Below are positions 1-12,018 of a stretch of 64,000 nt of DNA, one piece after another. A program made the translations under genes and the position numbers. This DNA comes from Trichuris trichiura (taxonomy: Eukaryota > Nematoda > Enoplea > Trichinellida > Trichuridae). Numbering within the stretch: position 1 is the first letter of the stretch; each line of letters begins with the position of its first letter. The stretch is from assembly GCA_037903355.1 (NCBI GenBank), contig JBAJFE010000042.1, positions 2,120,001-2,184,000 on the forward strand, given 5' to 3'. The notes beneath the pieces are model-generated. The model saw nothing but the letters and a program-made list of their open reading frames with translations. It did not search any database and was not told the origin of the DNA.

Positions 1-3000
1 AATAGATTTCCCGTTCATTGCGAAAACAACGTCACCAGGCTTTACTGCACCGCCGCCAGGCATATTCTCGACCAAAGGCATCAGCGCTACAATGTCAGAT
101 GACAATTCGGCATTCAGATGAGCTAAAGTACGAATCGCTCCCAAGACGCAAGCTGCTCCAGACATGTCATATCGCATGTCGGCCATAGAACCAGAAGGTT
201 TCAACGATATGCCACCACTGTTTCAACACAGCACAATGTAGACGAAGTAGAGCAGGGAGCAAAAACTACCTGTCAAAACATACGCCTTTCCCAACAAGGC
301 AGATTGGAGCTTTTGTGCATTTGGAAGACTTGTAATGGACCTCAAGAAATAATGGAAGTTCGTGTGAGCCTTTTGCTACCGCTAATAACGCGCCCATTTG
401 CTTCTCCGTTATCCATTGTTTGTCTCTGCCAAAGTTAAAAAATGTCACATAAGGAAATAGTAGAGGTTCGTTCAGAAATTCACCTAACAATTACTTGCAC
501 GTTTCGAAAGTTTTCTAACGCTTCCGAGGCTTGTTCAGCAAAACGAACTGGCGTTAACAAATTTGAAGGCATGTCAGATAGTCTACGAACGAAGTTCTGC
601 CCTGACGCGAGTATACGGCCTCTGTCCCACAACTTCAAGGCAGATCTGAAATAACGTGCATCGTTTGCATATGCAAATGAAAAGTTGGGAAAAGGAAAAC
701 CTCGCTACTGAATTGCAACACAGCTTAACCAGCAGAGCGGTGAAATTTAACACCGGATGCTTATTGAGACATGCTGAGACAAAGATAGAAATATTAATAC
801 ATGTTTATTAATAAGCCTTAAGACAGTTGGAACTAAAAACTCTGCGGCAAATTGTAATATGTTCAAAAGACCAACCCGCGAAATCAAAATCACTAATAAT
901 CATAGCTTTACGATCATGATAACTTTGCTTACAGCGCACATGTATTGCGTGAAATCAATAGCTGTCATAGCAGCTAATAGGAGACGACCTGATTAGTCTT
1001 ATCGAAATTTGGATAAATAAATGATCAAGGCAACATTTTCAAAGAAACTACAGCACACTTATCAAAGACTGGTGGCAGATTGTCGAATAGGTTTATGACA
1101 CATTTTTGAAAACTGTTTTTCTTATAAACTGAATTAAGAACAGCCTATTTTTTAAAAAACATACCCTTAGAGAAGAAACGTAAGTAAACAAAAAGCGTTT
1201 TTGCCATTGTTGCTACTTACCTGCCAATTTAAAAATCATTGCTTTGAACTGCTTCTCGTTTAATAAAACTTTAATTTTACAAGGCCGACGGGCGTTTACA
1301 TTTAAAACATAGCAACAAATCAAGGCTGACTACGAAAAAGTAACACTAACACGCAATAATAAGCGCCTTAAAGTTCATTTCTATACACAGAAGCTGTCAG
1401 TCCCTCCTTCACGTTTTATCGACGTAACTTTCATAACTTATCATTCGGTCCTCAGCGTTTGCATTCGTACGGCGTTCAAATATGAAAGGACAAAGTAATC
1501 TCAAAAGCTACGCTAATAAAGCGATAAAAATATATGAGTTGTTTCTGAGAGACGAAGAGTTCACCAATCGTTAAGAAGATCAGGTACCTTCAAAGTGACA
1601 TGGACTATAAAACCTGCATACAAAAAAATTAGAACAGTATAAAAAGATTAACATTGCATACACTAAGCATCTGGTTTCCTACAAAGCGTTTGCAAAATGT
1701 CGGACAAAAGCAAGCACCAAATGAGGGACCTGCTGGATACGAATCGGGTTTTAATAGCTGAGTACATATCAGCAACAAGAAGTTTTCTTACGATAGATGC
1801 CTTCGCTCATGGTGTAGGCTCTAGTGCGTAGAACAACAAGCTAACTGACAGGCCACCGATATGAAAAAAGCTGGGAAGGAATTTCAAATAAACACCATAT
1901 AACACCACCGTTTTTCTAGCTAAACAAAAGATCTTTTGAAAAGACAACGGAAATGACAGATACCCACGGCTCACCAGTGCTTATTGACAAATTCACTGAC
2001 AATGAACTGCGCTACATCGAAGGGTAAGGCAGAAGTAGTTTCGATTTGCTGATCTCAATTCCAAAGTTTATTTTATGGAAGAGACCCAATCGGACACGAA
2101 AGAAAGTTACTTATTCAAAGCTCTGGGTGTCTAAACTTGCCTGCTGTCAGTGAAACAAAGTTTATCTTTTCTATTCAAAACTGGTTTTTTCATATGAAAC
2201 TTTTGAACAAAAACGTACTCATCCGTTAGGAAAAGCTACACCTTCAATGCAGTCTCCATTTGCAAAAAAAGAAAACCTTTCTAACTGTATTACAACTGCA
2301 GCTCCATAAGCGTAGAAGAGACAGGCCTGAAACTGTTCAAGAACGCAGAGAGAAAATGTACTCGCTTAAAGTCAGCAAGCTTGAAACTTCAATGGGCTTT
2401 ATAAGGTTAAGTATAGAACTTCAGAAGGGCTACAATATTAACAAGTACCTTTGAGTGCATAAGAAAAAGCCAACCTTAGCATGGAATTCTGGCTACATCC
2501 CATAAGCGTAGTTAAAAAAGAAAACCTGAGTACTCGAATGTTGTGTCAGTCTACTGCCTCAAGTTAGTTATATAGCTAATCGGTTATTCAATAGTACGAA
2601 TGTCGCCAATATTACTAATAAACTAAACGATGAAATCTGACGAATGACAGTAGCTCATTCGCGAAGATAAGATTCGCTCTTTAAGCTGAATATGCGATCA
2701 AAAGAGAACTTCACATTACTGAAGACAAAATGCATACTCATCAGCCCATAACGGGTGTAAGCTGACAGGAGTCTTGCGCGATTCTGGCTTTGTCTTCAAT
2801 TCGTCGAAAACAAACGTTCCCAAATATGCTCCTTCCGCTGCAGCTACAAACAGAAGTTCACGTAAGCTAGGGCAAGTGTATTAGACGTAGAACCGTCACA
2901 AGATACAATCACATTGATATTAATACAACACAGCCAGTTGCGCTATAATGTCATTGTTGCTTTCTCGGAAAAAAGGTCACGTTATGCAAATGCGTGAAGC

Positions 3001-5385
3001 ATACAGGAAACATGGTGATTCAGAACTTCCAAAAAATTCCTTAGTGGCAAACAACGAAATATTGATAAGAGCGTTGTGCCGAATGAAAGCGTTTAGTTAA
3101 TGATCATATGCAAAAAAAGACAAGGCAGCCTGCTTGAAGAAAGAAAGGTTTTCGCGATATTAACAATATCAAGCTTTTTCCCTTTCATCCTTGGCTTTGG
3201 ACGAGCTGCTGTCACCCCGAACATAGGTGGCGCTGTTTCACTGTCCTCATAACTCACGCTCACAATCGCTTAAATTAATCCACATTTCACTGCTTTGCTA
3301 ATGCCGTCATTGCTTTAAAGTCATTGCAATGTTTCCTTATGACTTTCACTACCGTCATGCCCCGCGCTTCGTTCACCAGTCGCGATGACAGTCAACAGTT
3401 TTCCCATCTCTATCATCAAGTTATTGCAAATGTTCAGTATTATCTCACGAGACTAACATTTAAAATACTCTCAGCATACTGATGATTATAACGACATTAT
3501 AAATTGTCGCGTCTTCTATAGACTCCCTTAGGCAAAATCGCATACCGAATTCACGTCGTATGAGAATACAGTGCGTGCAGGTGGTACACATTCAGTTCTT
3601 GCACAGCATACTTGTATAAAGCATAGTTTATCAACCTTTTTTGCGCCAGCGCCCCTACAGCGCTCAGATTTCACCAGTGCCCGTTACTTTCTTCCTCGTT
3701 GGTATTCGCCTAGAATATCTCACCTGCTCCTTCGTCTGACACGAGCGAATTAAGATACTTCCAGCGAATGGCTTACATCCTTTTACCGCTTTCCAGTGCT
3801 TTCCATGCGCCCCCACATTGCTCCCTTGGCTTAAAGCGCCCCCTTTGAGAATAACTGGTATAAAGCAAATTCGCTCGTATGTGGTTTTTCCTATGGGAAA
3901 CTGCAGAGGATTTGAGAATGTATAACAAGGAGGTAGAAGCATTCAAAATGATAAAAGCGTTCTGTAAAGTTGACCTGCTAGCCTATCCCTTGAAGAACCG
4001 CCAACGGTCTGAGGCAGACAAACATATGAAGCATGACGATTTGGAAGAGAAAACTCATCTGCAACTGGTAATGCAGCGCAGACGTCCTCCGTAAGACAAA
4101 AATTATTACAGCTTCGGCTATAAGGAGTACCAATAGCGAAATGCAGTGATTCATGCCAGCTGTGAGGAAGCTCATGCAAAGCCAAAGATAAAGAAGCTTC
4201 ATGTACTAACGAAACTTCAGTTTTTTTTAAAGGTAGAATGGTACACCTATTCTTGCATTTGACTGCTAAGCAGGGTACGAATTCTGCGACCATTATTTCA
4301 CCATGCACAACCTTAATCCCGCCTTCTGTACACCAGTTGGAACGTTTTCACTCATTCTGACTGAAATCTCACTTTTCTGCACTTTGCGCGCTTTGTATAG
4401 AACAGGTCCTTCCAAGAAAACGCCTATGACATTACCTGCAAAATAATTGCATACTGAAGTTCCTAAACCCAAAAAGTAGACAGCGAGGCCCAATTTGGGA
4501 CTCTTACATGAAGCGAAAATTGATTTGAGTACTGCTGGTTCAGGATACGCCTATTTGTCACATTAAAAGCACTTCAAGGTCTAAGCTAAAAAGAAATGAT
4601 TGACTGTCAACTAGCAAAGCGAATAAACTAATGAAAAAGCGGCTTAATGCACTGTTCGAAGCGGCGCGTCAAACCGCTTCTTCATTTGTGAAACGCGTGG
4701 CTCATTATGAACTTTGTGGATGAACCATAGTATGTTGCGCCATACCGTCAGGGTAGCCGCACATATCCACGTAGACATCCTGCATTCCAACATCACGAAG
4801 CGCAGCAGTTGCAACTGAAAACGTAACATCAGAAAAGTGATGCTATTAAAATCAGCGCAAACCAGATGTCGCTAGTCGTATGTTCTCTCTGCCTTTATGC
4901 AACTGTTCGCTAATCACATAACCTTCACCAACATTTCCAATGCCAACAACTGCTACTGCGTCAAAGCCATAAAAAAGTACTATAGCCCCACTTGCAACTC
5001 AGTCAAAGAGTGTTACCTGTCCAACGTTGTAAAATATTCTGACTTTACCTTCTTTTAAAACTTTTGAGCTGTAATCAAAAGATCACCATTGTCATGATAC
5101 TGCCATAAGTTTACCAATTCAGCAATTGAAGTATTGATGCCCCGTTTGAGCGATTGAACTTTTTCGCTGCACTGGTTAAGTCTTCTTCGACAGTTTCCGT
5201 CGCGTCTTTTTTGCCGCTGAAAACTCCAAGGACCAAGCCTTTCCTTTTCTGCACGGCATGTAATATCGTCAAGCCTGACCCGTTAAAGCTCCCATAAATA
5301 CCGAATTCGACAGGGTGCAAAGCGACCTGCGAAGCACCATTAATTGCAGCAACGAGCTGCTGCGGAATCGAAGCAAGACGGACAT
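1..5385 (-). CDS. LAP3: Leucyl aminopeptidase, peptidase family M17 (5' part of gene to catalytic region; 3' end outside window)
   Basis: Cytosolic-type metallo-aminopeptidase that removes N-terminal residues from peptides, using two metal ions. Exons I can place on the minus strand: about 5119-5305 (GLVLGVFSG, the family N-terminal strand), about 4863-4987 (VAVVGIGN...GRENIR), 4746-4814 (ALRDVGMQDVYVDMCGYPD), 495-645 (ASGQNFVRRL..P.N.LTP..FA), 270-425 (MGALLAVAKGS, FLEVHYK, VGKGVCFD) and 1-217 (SGGISLKPSGSMADMRYDMSGAA). Joining the last two gives the M17 metal/active-site block GKGVCFDSGGISLKP, followed by MADMRYDMSGAA. The later catalytic motif NTDAEGR lies beyond the window edge. An exon near 4330-4434 is possible but weak. 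I put the start at the ATG at 5385, which opens a short hydrophobic stretch, but the first splice junction is uncertain. Family assignment is firm; the exon list is partial. Confidence 0.9.
646..4325 (-). other. Large intron of the leucyl aminopeptidase gene
   Basis: About 3.7 kb between the exon ending in VDMCGYPD (plus a possible small exon near 4330-4434) and the exon starting at 645. Other introns in this gene are mostly about 50-100 bp, so this one is an outlier. I see only short random open frames on both strands and no recognisable transposon, RNA gene or tandem repeat. A small missed exon for the linker between the N-terminal and catalytic domains could lie here. Confidence 0.5.
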
Positions 5386-6306
5386 TGATTCAAATGGCGA
5401 AGAAGTTTAACCTTGAACGTATTGAAGAGAAACCATTAATAACAAGCAACAAGAATAGCAGGTTCGCGGGAAACGAAGCACCTTTTGCTTTTTAAGCTTT
5501 GCTAACATGCAAGGCATTTTACATATTCGATAATACCTAGACACTTCTCAAATTGAATACATGTTAACAGTTAAAAAACGATATACATAAATTATATCTT
5601 AAGATACAAAACTGCGCAAATCCTTTGCGTACTTCTATGATTACAGTGTCACCAGTAAATAACTTAGAAGCGAGAGGTTATTTGGCCAGAAAACTTTCTT
5701 TAAACACTGCAAAACATTTACTGAAAGCGGACTGCCAAACAAAGGGAGCAGCTCAATCACTATTATTTCTAAATAGTTCAAGATTGGTAGAAACAAACCT
5801 GCTGTGTTGTTAAGAGTAATCAAGTACACTTTGTCATTTCACAGTGAAACAGTTGCTCAAAAAGTTTGTAATCATACAACTTAGAATTTGGAGAATGGAC
5901 AACTTGACAGACGAAGCCTAGTCACGTTCATTCACAAAAATCCTTTTCCAGGTTCGCTGCACGATACTATTTAACTACCTGGCAGTTTGCGTCAAGATGT
6001 TCTTATCACTATAGCATGATTAGTAATTTTACTTGGGAATTTCAAACTCTTCGTTCCTATTTGAGGCATTTAATACGCCACTCTGGCAACTGTCACGAAA
6101 TGCGGAGGTGGAAAATAAAAGCAGCCGTGATTTTACCACCATGATGTATGAAGGTTACGAACAAAGCTTGGCGAGCATCAAGGTTGTGTCAAGTACATTT
6201 GTAAAAGAACAAAATTAAACCATATGCCGATAGAATGAAACAAAAACCAGAAGGATAATCGGCGTTATCTATTCTCACTATCACCGCATTCGTTCAGAGC
6301 GGAGGG
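5386..6306. other. Intergenic, between LAP start and eIF5A stop
   Basis: Contains the presumed promoter of the aminopeptidase and the 3' UTR of eIF5A, both read leftwards. Only short shadow frames are present; no repeat or RNA gene was recognised. Confidence 0.4.
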
Positions 6307-6789
6307 TCAGTCTTTTGGCATATTTTTGTATGCCAGAATGCACTCTTCACCCATGGACAAGACCACGGTAACCAAGATACCCGAGTCGTCTTTTTCAAAG
6401 GCATCTCTAATTTGCTGGCCTACTTCACCCTCTGGCAGCTTAAGATCATTCTTTTCGCTCAGAGTGTCCATGTCCAAAATAGAAACGAAACCATCGTCAT
6501 TGATGGCCATTAGCTGGTAGTCCTTGCGTTTCACAACTGGTACGTCCATATTATGTGTCGACGGACATATATCTTCGTATTTCTTGCCAGTGAAAATGTC
6601 AATTCCAACCAAGTGAACCTTCGCGTGGCCATGCTTTCCTGTCTTCGATGTGGACATTTCCACAATTTTGCATGGACGGCCCTTCAGCAAAACATGTTCA
6701 TTCTTGCGCAATGCAGAACACTGTTTTGGAAAAGTTAGCGATGCGCCTGAATCACCAGTATGGAATTCATGGTCCTCATGGTCTGCCAT
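6307..6789 (-). CDS. eIF5A: Eukaryotic translation initiation factor 5A
   Basis: Translation factor that binds the ribosome E site and promotes peptide bond formation at difficult sequences such as polyproline, and termination. The single coding exon gives 160 residues, the usual family length (about 155-160). The N-terminal SH3-like domain carries the hypusination loop [12 protein letters not shown]; Lys52 (in TGKHG) is the residue expected to be converted to hypusine by deoxyhypusine synthase and hydroxylase. The C-terminal OB-fold domain follows ([17 protein letters not shown]). I chose the Met of MADHEDHEF because a consensus splice acceptor (ttgcag) ends seven bases before it; the in-frame Met 7 codons upstream lies in the intron. 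So there is a 5' UTR intron, or a trans-splice acceptor, just ahead of the start. All key residues are intact. Confidence 0.97.
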   Translation of the reverse strand: MADHEDHEFHTGDSGASLTFPKQCSALRKNEHVLLKGRPCKIVEMSTSKTGKHGHAKVHLVGIDIFTGKKYEDICPSTHNMDVPVVKRKDYQLMAINDDGFVSILDMDTLSEKNDLKLPEGEVGQQIRDAFEKDDSGILVTVVLSMGEECILAYKNMPKD

Positions 6790-7719
6790 GCTTTCCTGCA
6801 ACCAATACAAACATTAGCAAGTTGCAACGCGGAAACAATAACAAACTGCTCAAGATAATCTGAACTAAATAATTCAAAACTACTTCCACGCTTAAAAACT
6901 ACCGATTACTAGAGTATACATATTACCAAGAAAAAACATTAACTGCAAAATAGAATTCGCTCACGGCAAAACAACTTTGTTAATGCATCGTAACTTTTGA
7001 ATTGGACAGTAACGGACAACGATAAAAGCTGTTTGTAAATTCTTAAGTTAGCATACTTACAGAACAGCGAGCCAATGCAACGGGAAGGTCGCGTGCTCGC
7101 TCATTCAAAAATTTTAATTTGACATGACCCGTTTTCGATGGTGAATGGGAAGTAACAACAAGAACAACAACTATATCGGTTGGATTGTCAAGAACAATTG
7201 CGTATAAACTAAACAACTTTTACCTTTAATTATACTTTCCAAACGCGAATGAACAAGATAGAGAACACAAACGTGACCACACAGAAGTCAAAAGAAACGA
7301 ATACGTGTTTTCTTTACTGTAAACATTGTTTAAGTATGCTCAGGTACATATACAAAATACACTAAGTTCTCTCAACCATTTAAGCAAACTGCTTTCTGCG
7401 TTACTAGTCAAGAAATATATTTAAAAGCTTTATGCATTTCAGCTAACTTTTAACTATTGACAACTCAAGGAATAACTAAATCAATTCTTATGTCACAGTG
7501 CAGTCAACCAGGCGAACCTTTCGTTGCGCAAGCAACTTTTTTAAGCTCTTGCATGAATGTCACCGTTTTTCCTAGCATAGGAAAATGCAGCATCTAGGCT
7601 TCCATGGACATTCTGTCAAAGTAGTATCTGTAGCGTGGAGAAACCATATTCTGTACACGGTTAACTTCATTAAGCAGTGAATGTCTTTTAACGGTCTTCG
7701 AGAACGTTTATAGCCTTTA
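6790..7719. other. Upstream region of eIF5A up to the copia insertion
   Basis: Holds the 5' UTR intron and promoter region of eIF5A (transcribed leftwards). No convincing coding exon or repeat was seen. The copia element has inserted about 0.9 kb upstream of the eIF5A start codon. Confidence 0.4.
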
Positions 7720-7724
7720 TGATA

Positions 7725-7868
7725 TGATGAGGATCCGTAGACCAGTTTACTAGAGACACGACAGGACACACCGTACTGCGCGACACACGCTAAGTGACAC
7801 ACCAGCAATACAGTGATTAGTATTCAGGTACAAAGTATACAGTATGAAAAGGTATAGAAATCCTAACA
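7725..7868 (-). repeat. Copia 3' LTR (144 bp)
   Basis: Starts TG and ends CA in plus orientation; matches the other LTR at every position I compared. It contains the stop codon of gag-pol at its element-proximal edge. Confidence 0.95.
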
Positions 7869-10800
7869 ATGCCCCCCTATTTCTTGACTTTTCATGTTCA
7901 GCATTTCCAATGCCCTTTTCTGCATAACTGGACGTAGGGTTTTCGTTAACACGTCTGCAACGTTCTCGTTGGAAGGTATGTACTTCAACGTCGCTGTCGC
8001 CTCCTGGACCATTTCGCGTGCAACATGATACGCAATGTCAATGTGTCGACTACGTGACTTTTCTATTCGATTACTTGCGAATTTTATCGCAGACTGATTG
8101 TCACAAAACACAGCGACAGGCAAAGACATGCGGTCGTCCAGTTTCAGTTCCTTAAACATCATGTGCAGCCATTTCGCTTCCTTTGCAGCTGCAGCCAACG
8201 CCATGTATTCCGCTTCCATTGTTGAGCTGGCTACACACTGCTGCTTTTTAGAGATCCAGCCGACTAAGTTTCCTCCAACTTTCACTGTTATTCCGGTCCA
8301 TGACTTCCTGTCATCTACATCACCTGCCCAATCTGCATCACAGTGAATTTCAATCGTGCTGCCATATCCTCTTTTAAACGTTAACTCACAGTCTTTTGTC
8401 GCGCTAAGGTAACGCAACACGTGTTTTAGCTGATTCCAGTGAATCCTGCCTGGATTTACACTAAACTGTGATAACTTCGTCACTGCGAATAAAATGTCAG
8501 GTCGCGTACACAACGCCACGTACATTAGGCAACCAACCAATTCACGGTATGGCACCGCAGCCATATCTTCACGCTCTGCGTTTGTTTTCGGGCAGTTCAA
8601 TTTTGACAGTTGAATGCTTGGATCTAACGGGGTGGAAGCTCCTTTGCACTGGTCCATTTTAAATTTTTGTAACACTGCGTCGATGTACGTTGACTGGTTC
8701 ATGCTCAATTCTCCCGCTCTGCAGCGAACTTTCACGCCCAATATGTAGCTTAATTCCCCTAAATTGTGTATGTCATATTCTTGTTCCATCACACGAACCA
8801 TATTGTCAATTTCTTCTTTCTTAGGATGAATCAGCAGTATGTCATCAACGTATACAACAACTATCATTCGATTTGATGAAATGTACACGCAACTGCTGGT
8901 CCACAGCCTTTTATATCCTTTCCTTAGAAGAAATTTTGTCAACGTCTCGTTCCATATTCGCCCTGACTGCTTTAATCCATATATTGGCCGCAGCAGCTTT
9001 GCTACTGCTCCCGGAGGATGTTTGTAGCCTTCTGGCAACTTCATATAAATTTCCTCCGTTAGCTTTCCATACAAATATGCACATTTCACGTCAACGTGTT
9101 GTATATGCCAGTTGAAACACACGGCTAGCGCCATCAGCAATCTAATTACAGTGAGACTCACCACGGGGGCGTAGGTTTCATTATAGTCGACTCCACTTTT
9201 CTGGGAAAAACCCTGCGCTACCAGACGCGCTTTGTAGCGTTGAACTTTGCCCTCACTGTTCAACTTTCGATGAAAGATCCACTTGCTTCCAATTAATTTA
9301 GCTTGTTTGGGCATTTGGACTTCCATCCACGTTTTTCGTGCTAACAAGCTTTTGTATTCTTCGTCCATGGCGTTTTGCCACTCTTTTGCCTCACTTGAAG
9401 ACAAAGCTTCATCGACACTTCTAGGATCGATGAATGTCGCGAAGTTCACTTCATCTTTGGACTCTCCTGTTTTCATGCATTTTCGTCTGCTTGAACGACG
9501 TAAATGCAAAGTTTCTTCATTGTCCTTTTTGCTTCTTTTCGATGTGCTTGTTGCACCATCTTCCTTCGCGTCTTCAAGCGATTCGCTGACCTTTTTGATT
9601 TTTGGCGATTCATCTTCGGTTACATCGTCACTTGTGTCACTGTCAATAGGCATCCACTCCAATGGAGCACTGTGCTTTACTTGATTAATTCCATAGAGTT
9701 CACTGAAACCATTCTTACTCTCAACGAATTTCACATGTTTTGTTTCAATGACCTCTCCACGACCATCTTTCTTGTGTGGCAACCAAACTCTGTATCCCAC
9801 ACTGTGGATACCATAACCGACCAGGATTCCAGCCTCGGCTCGGTCATCGAGCTTTTTCCGGCCCTGTTTCATTGTCTGCGCGTATGCTAGACACCCATAC
9901 GCTCGCAGGTGACGGATGCTCACTCGTCTGCCAGTCCACAACGTTTGCGGAACTGTTTCATCAGTCGATGAATGACATACTCTATTTTTGACGTATGTGG
10001 CCGCCGTAATCGCTTCCGCCCAGAATTGCTTGGGCAAGCCACTTGACTTCAGCATAGCCCTAGACAAATCCATTAATGTCCTGTTGGCTCTTTCTGCAAC
10101 GCCATTCATTTGCGGTGTTTCAACATTGGACCGTTCGTGCTTTATGCCAAACTTTCTGAAGTAGAACTGCAATTCTCTGTTGCAGTATTCTAACCCGTTG
10201 TCAGTTCGGACAGTTTTTACCTTCTTTCCAGTCTGTCTTTCTGCCAATGCAATAAGCTCTTTGAGCTTCCCTGGCGCTTCTGACTTGGCTTTTAAGCACG
10301 CAACAAACATTTTACGACTGTAATCGTCAATAAACATCATAAAGTACATGGCTCCGCCAATTGACTTGACCGGCATCGGTCCACAGATGTCAGAGTGAAC
10401 AAGGTCTAGCACTCTTCTCGACCTTCGGCGCTCTAAGGGTACACATTTTGACTGTGCTGACTTTGCAGCAATACAGTCCGTGCAGGCTGGTGAATGACTT
10501 CTACTGCTAACACTTATGCCATCGACAGCATTCACACTCACCGTTTTCCGCAATAATGCATTACTGATGTGGCAACAGCGCTTGTGCCAAATGATACTGT
10601 CTTTCTGTTGCGCAGTGAATGCCATTCCGCTTTTAACGTTTACCTGCGCATTCAAAATGTACAACCCATCTTTCTCGTGGGCTTCAGCAACAAGACTCCT
10701 TGTTGGTGATTCGTAAATTCGCGCCATCCTATTTTTAATGAGGACATAATGCTGAGACTTTTCCAGACAAGCCACTGATAGCAAATTTCTCCGACACTTC

Positions 10801-11837
10801 GGTACGTAAAGTACATCAAGTAGCTTCGTGTCGATGATGCGACGGTCTCCTAGGTACAATCCTACATGAATTGTCCCGACTCCATGGGCCTTCAGTGCTT
10901 CTTTGCTGTCGTCAGCTGAGTATATTTCTGACGGCCCAATTTGACGAAAATCTGAGAACCACTTTCTCTGATTACACATATGTCGTGTTGCTCCACTGTC
11001 CAGTATAAATGCTTCACTAATACAAGGGAGCGTTTGTACGTGAAGCCCAGTTATTGGTGTTTCACGCCGTTGTCGTCGACTTGATGATGACTCGTTACTG
11101 CATTGGCGAGCAATGTGTCCTGGCTGACGGCATTTGTAGCAAATAGGATTCTGTTTTCGGCGTCGAGATGAGTTTATACTTCGCTTCGAAATTGGGACGC
11201 AACGCCCGTGGTTCATTGCTAGTGCTTCTGACGTCTCGGTTCTTTGAACCGGCTGCTGTTGCCTCCGGCAACTTTCAGTGAGCAATGCTTCCTTGACAGC
11301 GTCAAAAGTAAACTTACGTTCGTCCCAACTCATTATGGCCGACGCTACTGAATCGTAGCTTGAGGGCAAGTTGGCAATGAGAATGGTCGTCAACTGGTCG
11401 TCTTTGAATTCGAGGCCTGCTTCTTTGAGCTGCGTTGCAAGACGCCTAGTGCGTGTCACGTAATTTTCCATAGCTTCTGTTTCAGAGCATTTATTGTCGA
11501 TCAACGCTCTTGTTAGCTGCATCATGCGAGGGCGGGACTTCGGTTCAAACGCGGCTTCTAGCCTTTGCCAGACATCCTGAGCATTTTCACAATCGCGAAT
11601 GTGTTGTTGCTGAGATGGTTCGATCGCAAGAACAATCGTTGCTTGGGCAACTTCTGCCTGTTCATCAAAGCGCTCGACTTCAGCGGCATTCATCGGTGTT
11701 TGCTCTGGACGTTTAACCGACCCATCGACATATTTCCACAGCTTCTTTTTCCGTAGCAGCCATTCCATATTGAACTTCCAGTCATGATAGTTACTACCAT
11801 TGAGCTTTGGAAGGTTACCAACGTCTTTATCAGCCAT
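7863..11837 (-). CDS. Copia gag-pol polyprotein
   Basis: Single 1324-residue open frame in the copia domain order. Gag-like N-terminus (starting near LNGSNYHDWKF) with a CCHC zinc knuckle CYKCRQPGHIARQC at about 233-246. Aspartic protease with the active triad DSGA at about 280. Integrase with an HHCC zinc domain (about 418-455) and a DD35E core: Asp in VHSD (about 483), Asp546 in RTDNG, Glu582 in AERAN, so 35 residues lie between the last two. Reverse transcriptase with KARLVAQG (about 869) and the catalytic YVDD (about 996-999). RNase H with CDADWAG, MEAEYMAL, CDNQSAI and HIDIAYH. The stop codon falls six bases inside the 3' LTR. No frameshift or stop is present, and all catalytic residues I can check are there. 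Confidence 0.97.
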   Translation of the reverse strand: MADKDVGNLPKLNGSNYHDWKFNMEWLLRKKKLWKYVDGSVKRPEQTPMNAAEVERFDEQAEVAQATIVLAIEPSQQQHIRDCENAQDVWQRLEAAFEPKSRPRMMQLTRALIDNKCSETEAMENYVTRTRRLATQLKEAGLEFKDDQLTTILIANLPSSYDSVASAIMSWDERKFTFDAVKEALLTESCRRQQQPVQRTETSEALAMNHGRCVPISKRSINSSRRRKQNPICYKCRQPGHIARQCSNESSSSRRQRRETPITGLHVQTLPCISEAFILDSGATRHMCNQRKWFSDFRQIGPSEIYSADDSKEALKAHGVGTIHVGLYLGDRRIIDTKLLDVLYVPKCRRNLLSVACLEKSQHYVLIKNRMARIYESPTRSLVAEAHEKDGLYILNAQVNVKSGMAFTAQQKDSIIWHKRCCHISNALLRKTVSVNAVDGISVSSRSHSPACTDCIAAKSAQSKCVPLERRRSRRVLDLVHSDICGPMPVKSIGGAMYFMMFIDDYSRKMFVACLKAKSEAPGKLKELIALAERQTGKKVKTVRTDNGLEYCNRELQFYFRKFGIKHERSNVETPQMNGVAERANRTLMDLSRAMLKSSGLPKQFWAEAITAATYVKNRVCHSSTDETVPQTLWTGRRVSIRHLRAYGCLAYAQTMKQGRKKLDDRAEAGILVGYGIHSVGYRVWLPHKKDGRGEVIETKHVKFVESKNGFSELYGINQVKHSAPLEWMPIDSDTSDDVTEDESPKIKKVSESLEDAKEDGATSTSKRSKKDNEETLHLRRSSRRKCMKTGESKDEVNFATFIDPRSVDEALSSSEAKEWQNAMDEEYKSLLARKTWMEVQMPKQAKLIGSKWIFHRKLNSEGKVQRYKARLVAQGFSQKSGVDYNETYAPVVSLTVIRLLMALAVCFNWHIQHVDVKCAYLYGKLTEEIYMKLPEGYKHPPGAVAKLLRPIYGLKQSGRIWNETLTKFLLRKGYKRLWTSSCVYISSNRMIVVVYVDDILLIHPKKEEIDNMVRVMEQEYDIHNLGELSYILGVKVRCRAGELSMNQSTYIDAVLQKFKMDQCKGASTPLDPSIQLSKLNCPKTNAEREDMAAVPYRELVGCLMYVALCTRPDILFAVTKLSQFSVNPGRIHWNQLKHVLRYLSATKDCELTFKRGYGSTIEIHCDADWAGDVDDRKSWTGITVKVGGNLVGWISKKQQCVASSTMEAEYMALAAAAKEAKWLHMMFKELKLDDRMSLPVAVFCDNQSAIKFASNRIEKSRSRHIDIAYHVAREMVQEATATLKYIPSNENVADVLTKTLRPVMQKRALEMLNMKSQEIGGHC

Positions 11838-11869
11838 AATTGAATCTAACGCGGAGCTCTGCTACCACT

Positions 11870-12013
11870 TGATGAGGATCCGTAGACCAGTTTACTAGAG
11901 ACACGACAGGACACACCGTACTGCGCGACACACGCTAAGTGACACACCAGCAATACAGTGATTAGTATTCAGGTACAAAGTATACAGTATGAAAAGGTAT
12001 AGAAATCCTAACA
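11870..12013 (-). repeat. Copia 5' LTR (144 bp)
   Basis: Same 144 bp as the left copy. It lies just upstream (minus strand) of the tRNA-Met primer binding site and 33 bases before the gag start codon, so it should carry the element's promoter. At 144 bp it is short for a copia LTR. Confidence 0.95.
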
Positions 12014-12018
12014 TGATA

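Larger units (their letters stand above)
7720..12018 (-). mobile_element. Complete Ty1/copia LTR retrotransposon with target site duplication
   Basis: Full-length element, 4289 bp between LTR ends, read on the minus strand. Two 144-bp LTRs (7725-7868 and 11870-12013) begin TGATGAGG, end CTAACA and appear identical by eye. Five-base direct repeats TGATA flank the element (7720-7724 and 12014-12018), the usual copia target duplication. A primer binding site TGGTAGCAGAGC (minus strand, 11856-11867) lies two bases inside the 5' LTR and complements the 3' end of a metazoan initiator tRNA-Met. A G-rich polypurine tract (around 7870-7881, minus strand) abuts the 3' LTR. With one open gag-pol frame, everything needed for autonomous retrotransposition appears intact, which implies very recent insertion. 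Confidence 0.97.

Noticed and set aside
3943..4308. 121-codon minus-strand frame
   Set aside because: Cys/His content suggested a zinc protein, but there is no regular motif and an overlapping frame is also open; it sits in or beside the LAP intron.
9283..9890. Open frames of up to 133 codons on the plus strand across the copia
   Set aside because: They lie opposite the intact gag-pol frame and have no recognisable domain; shadows of the real gene.
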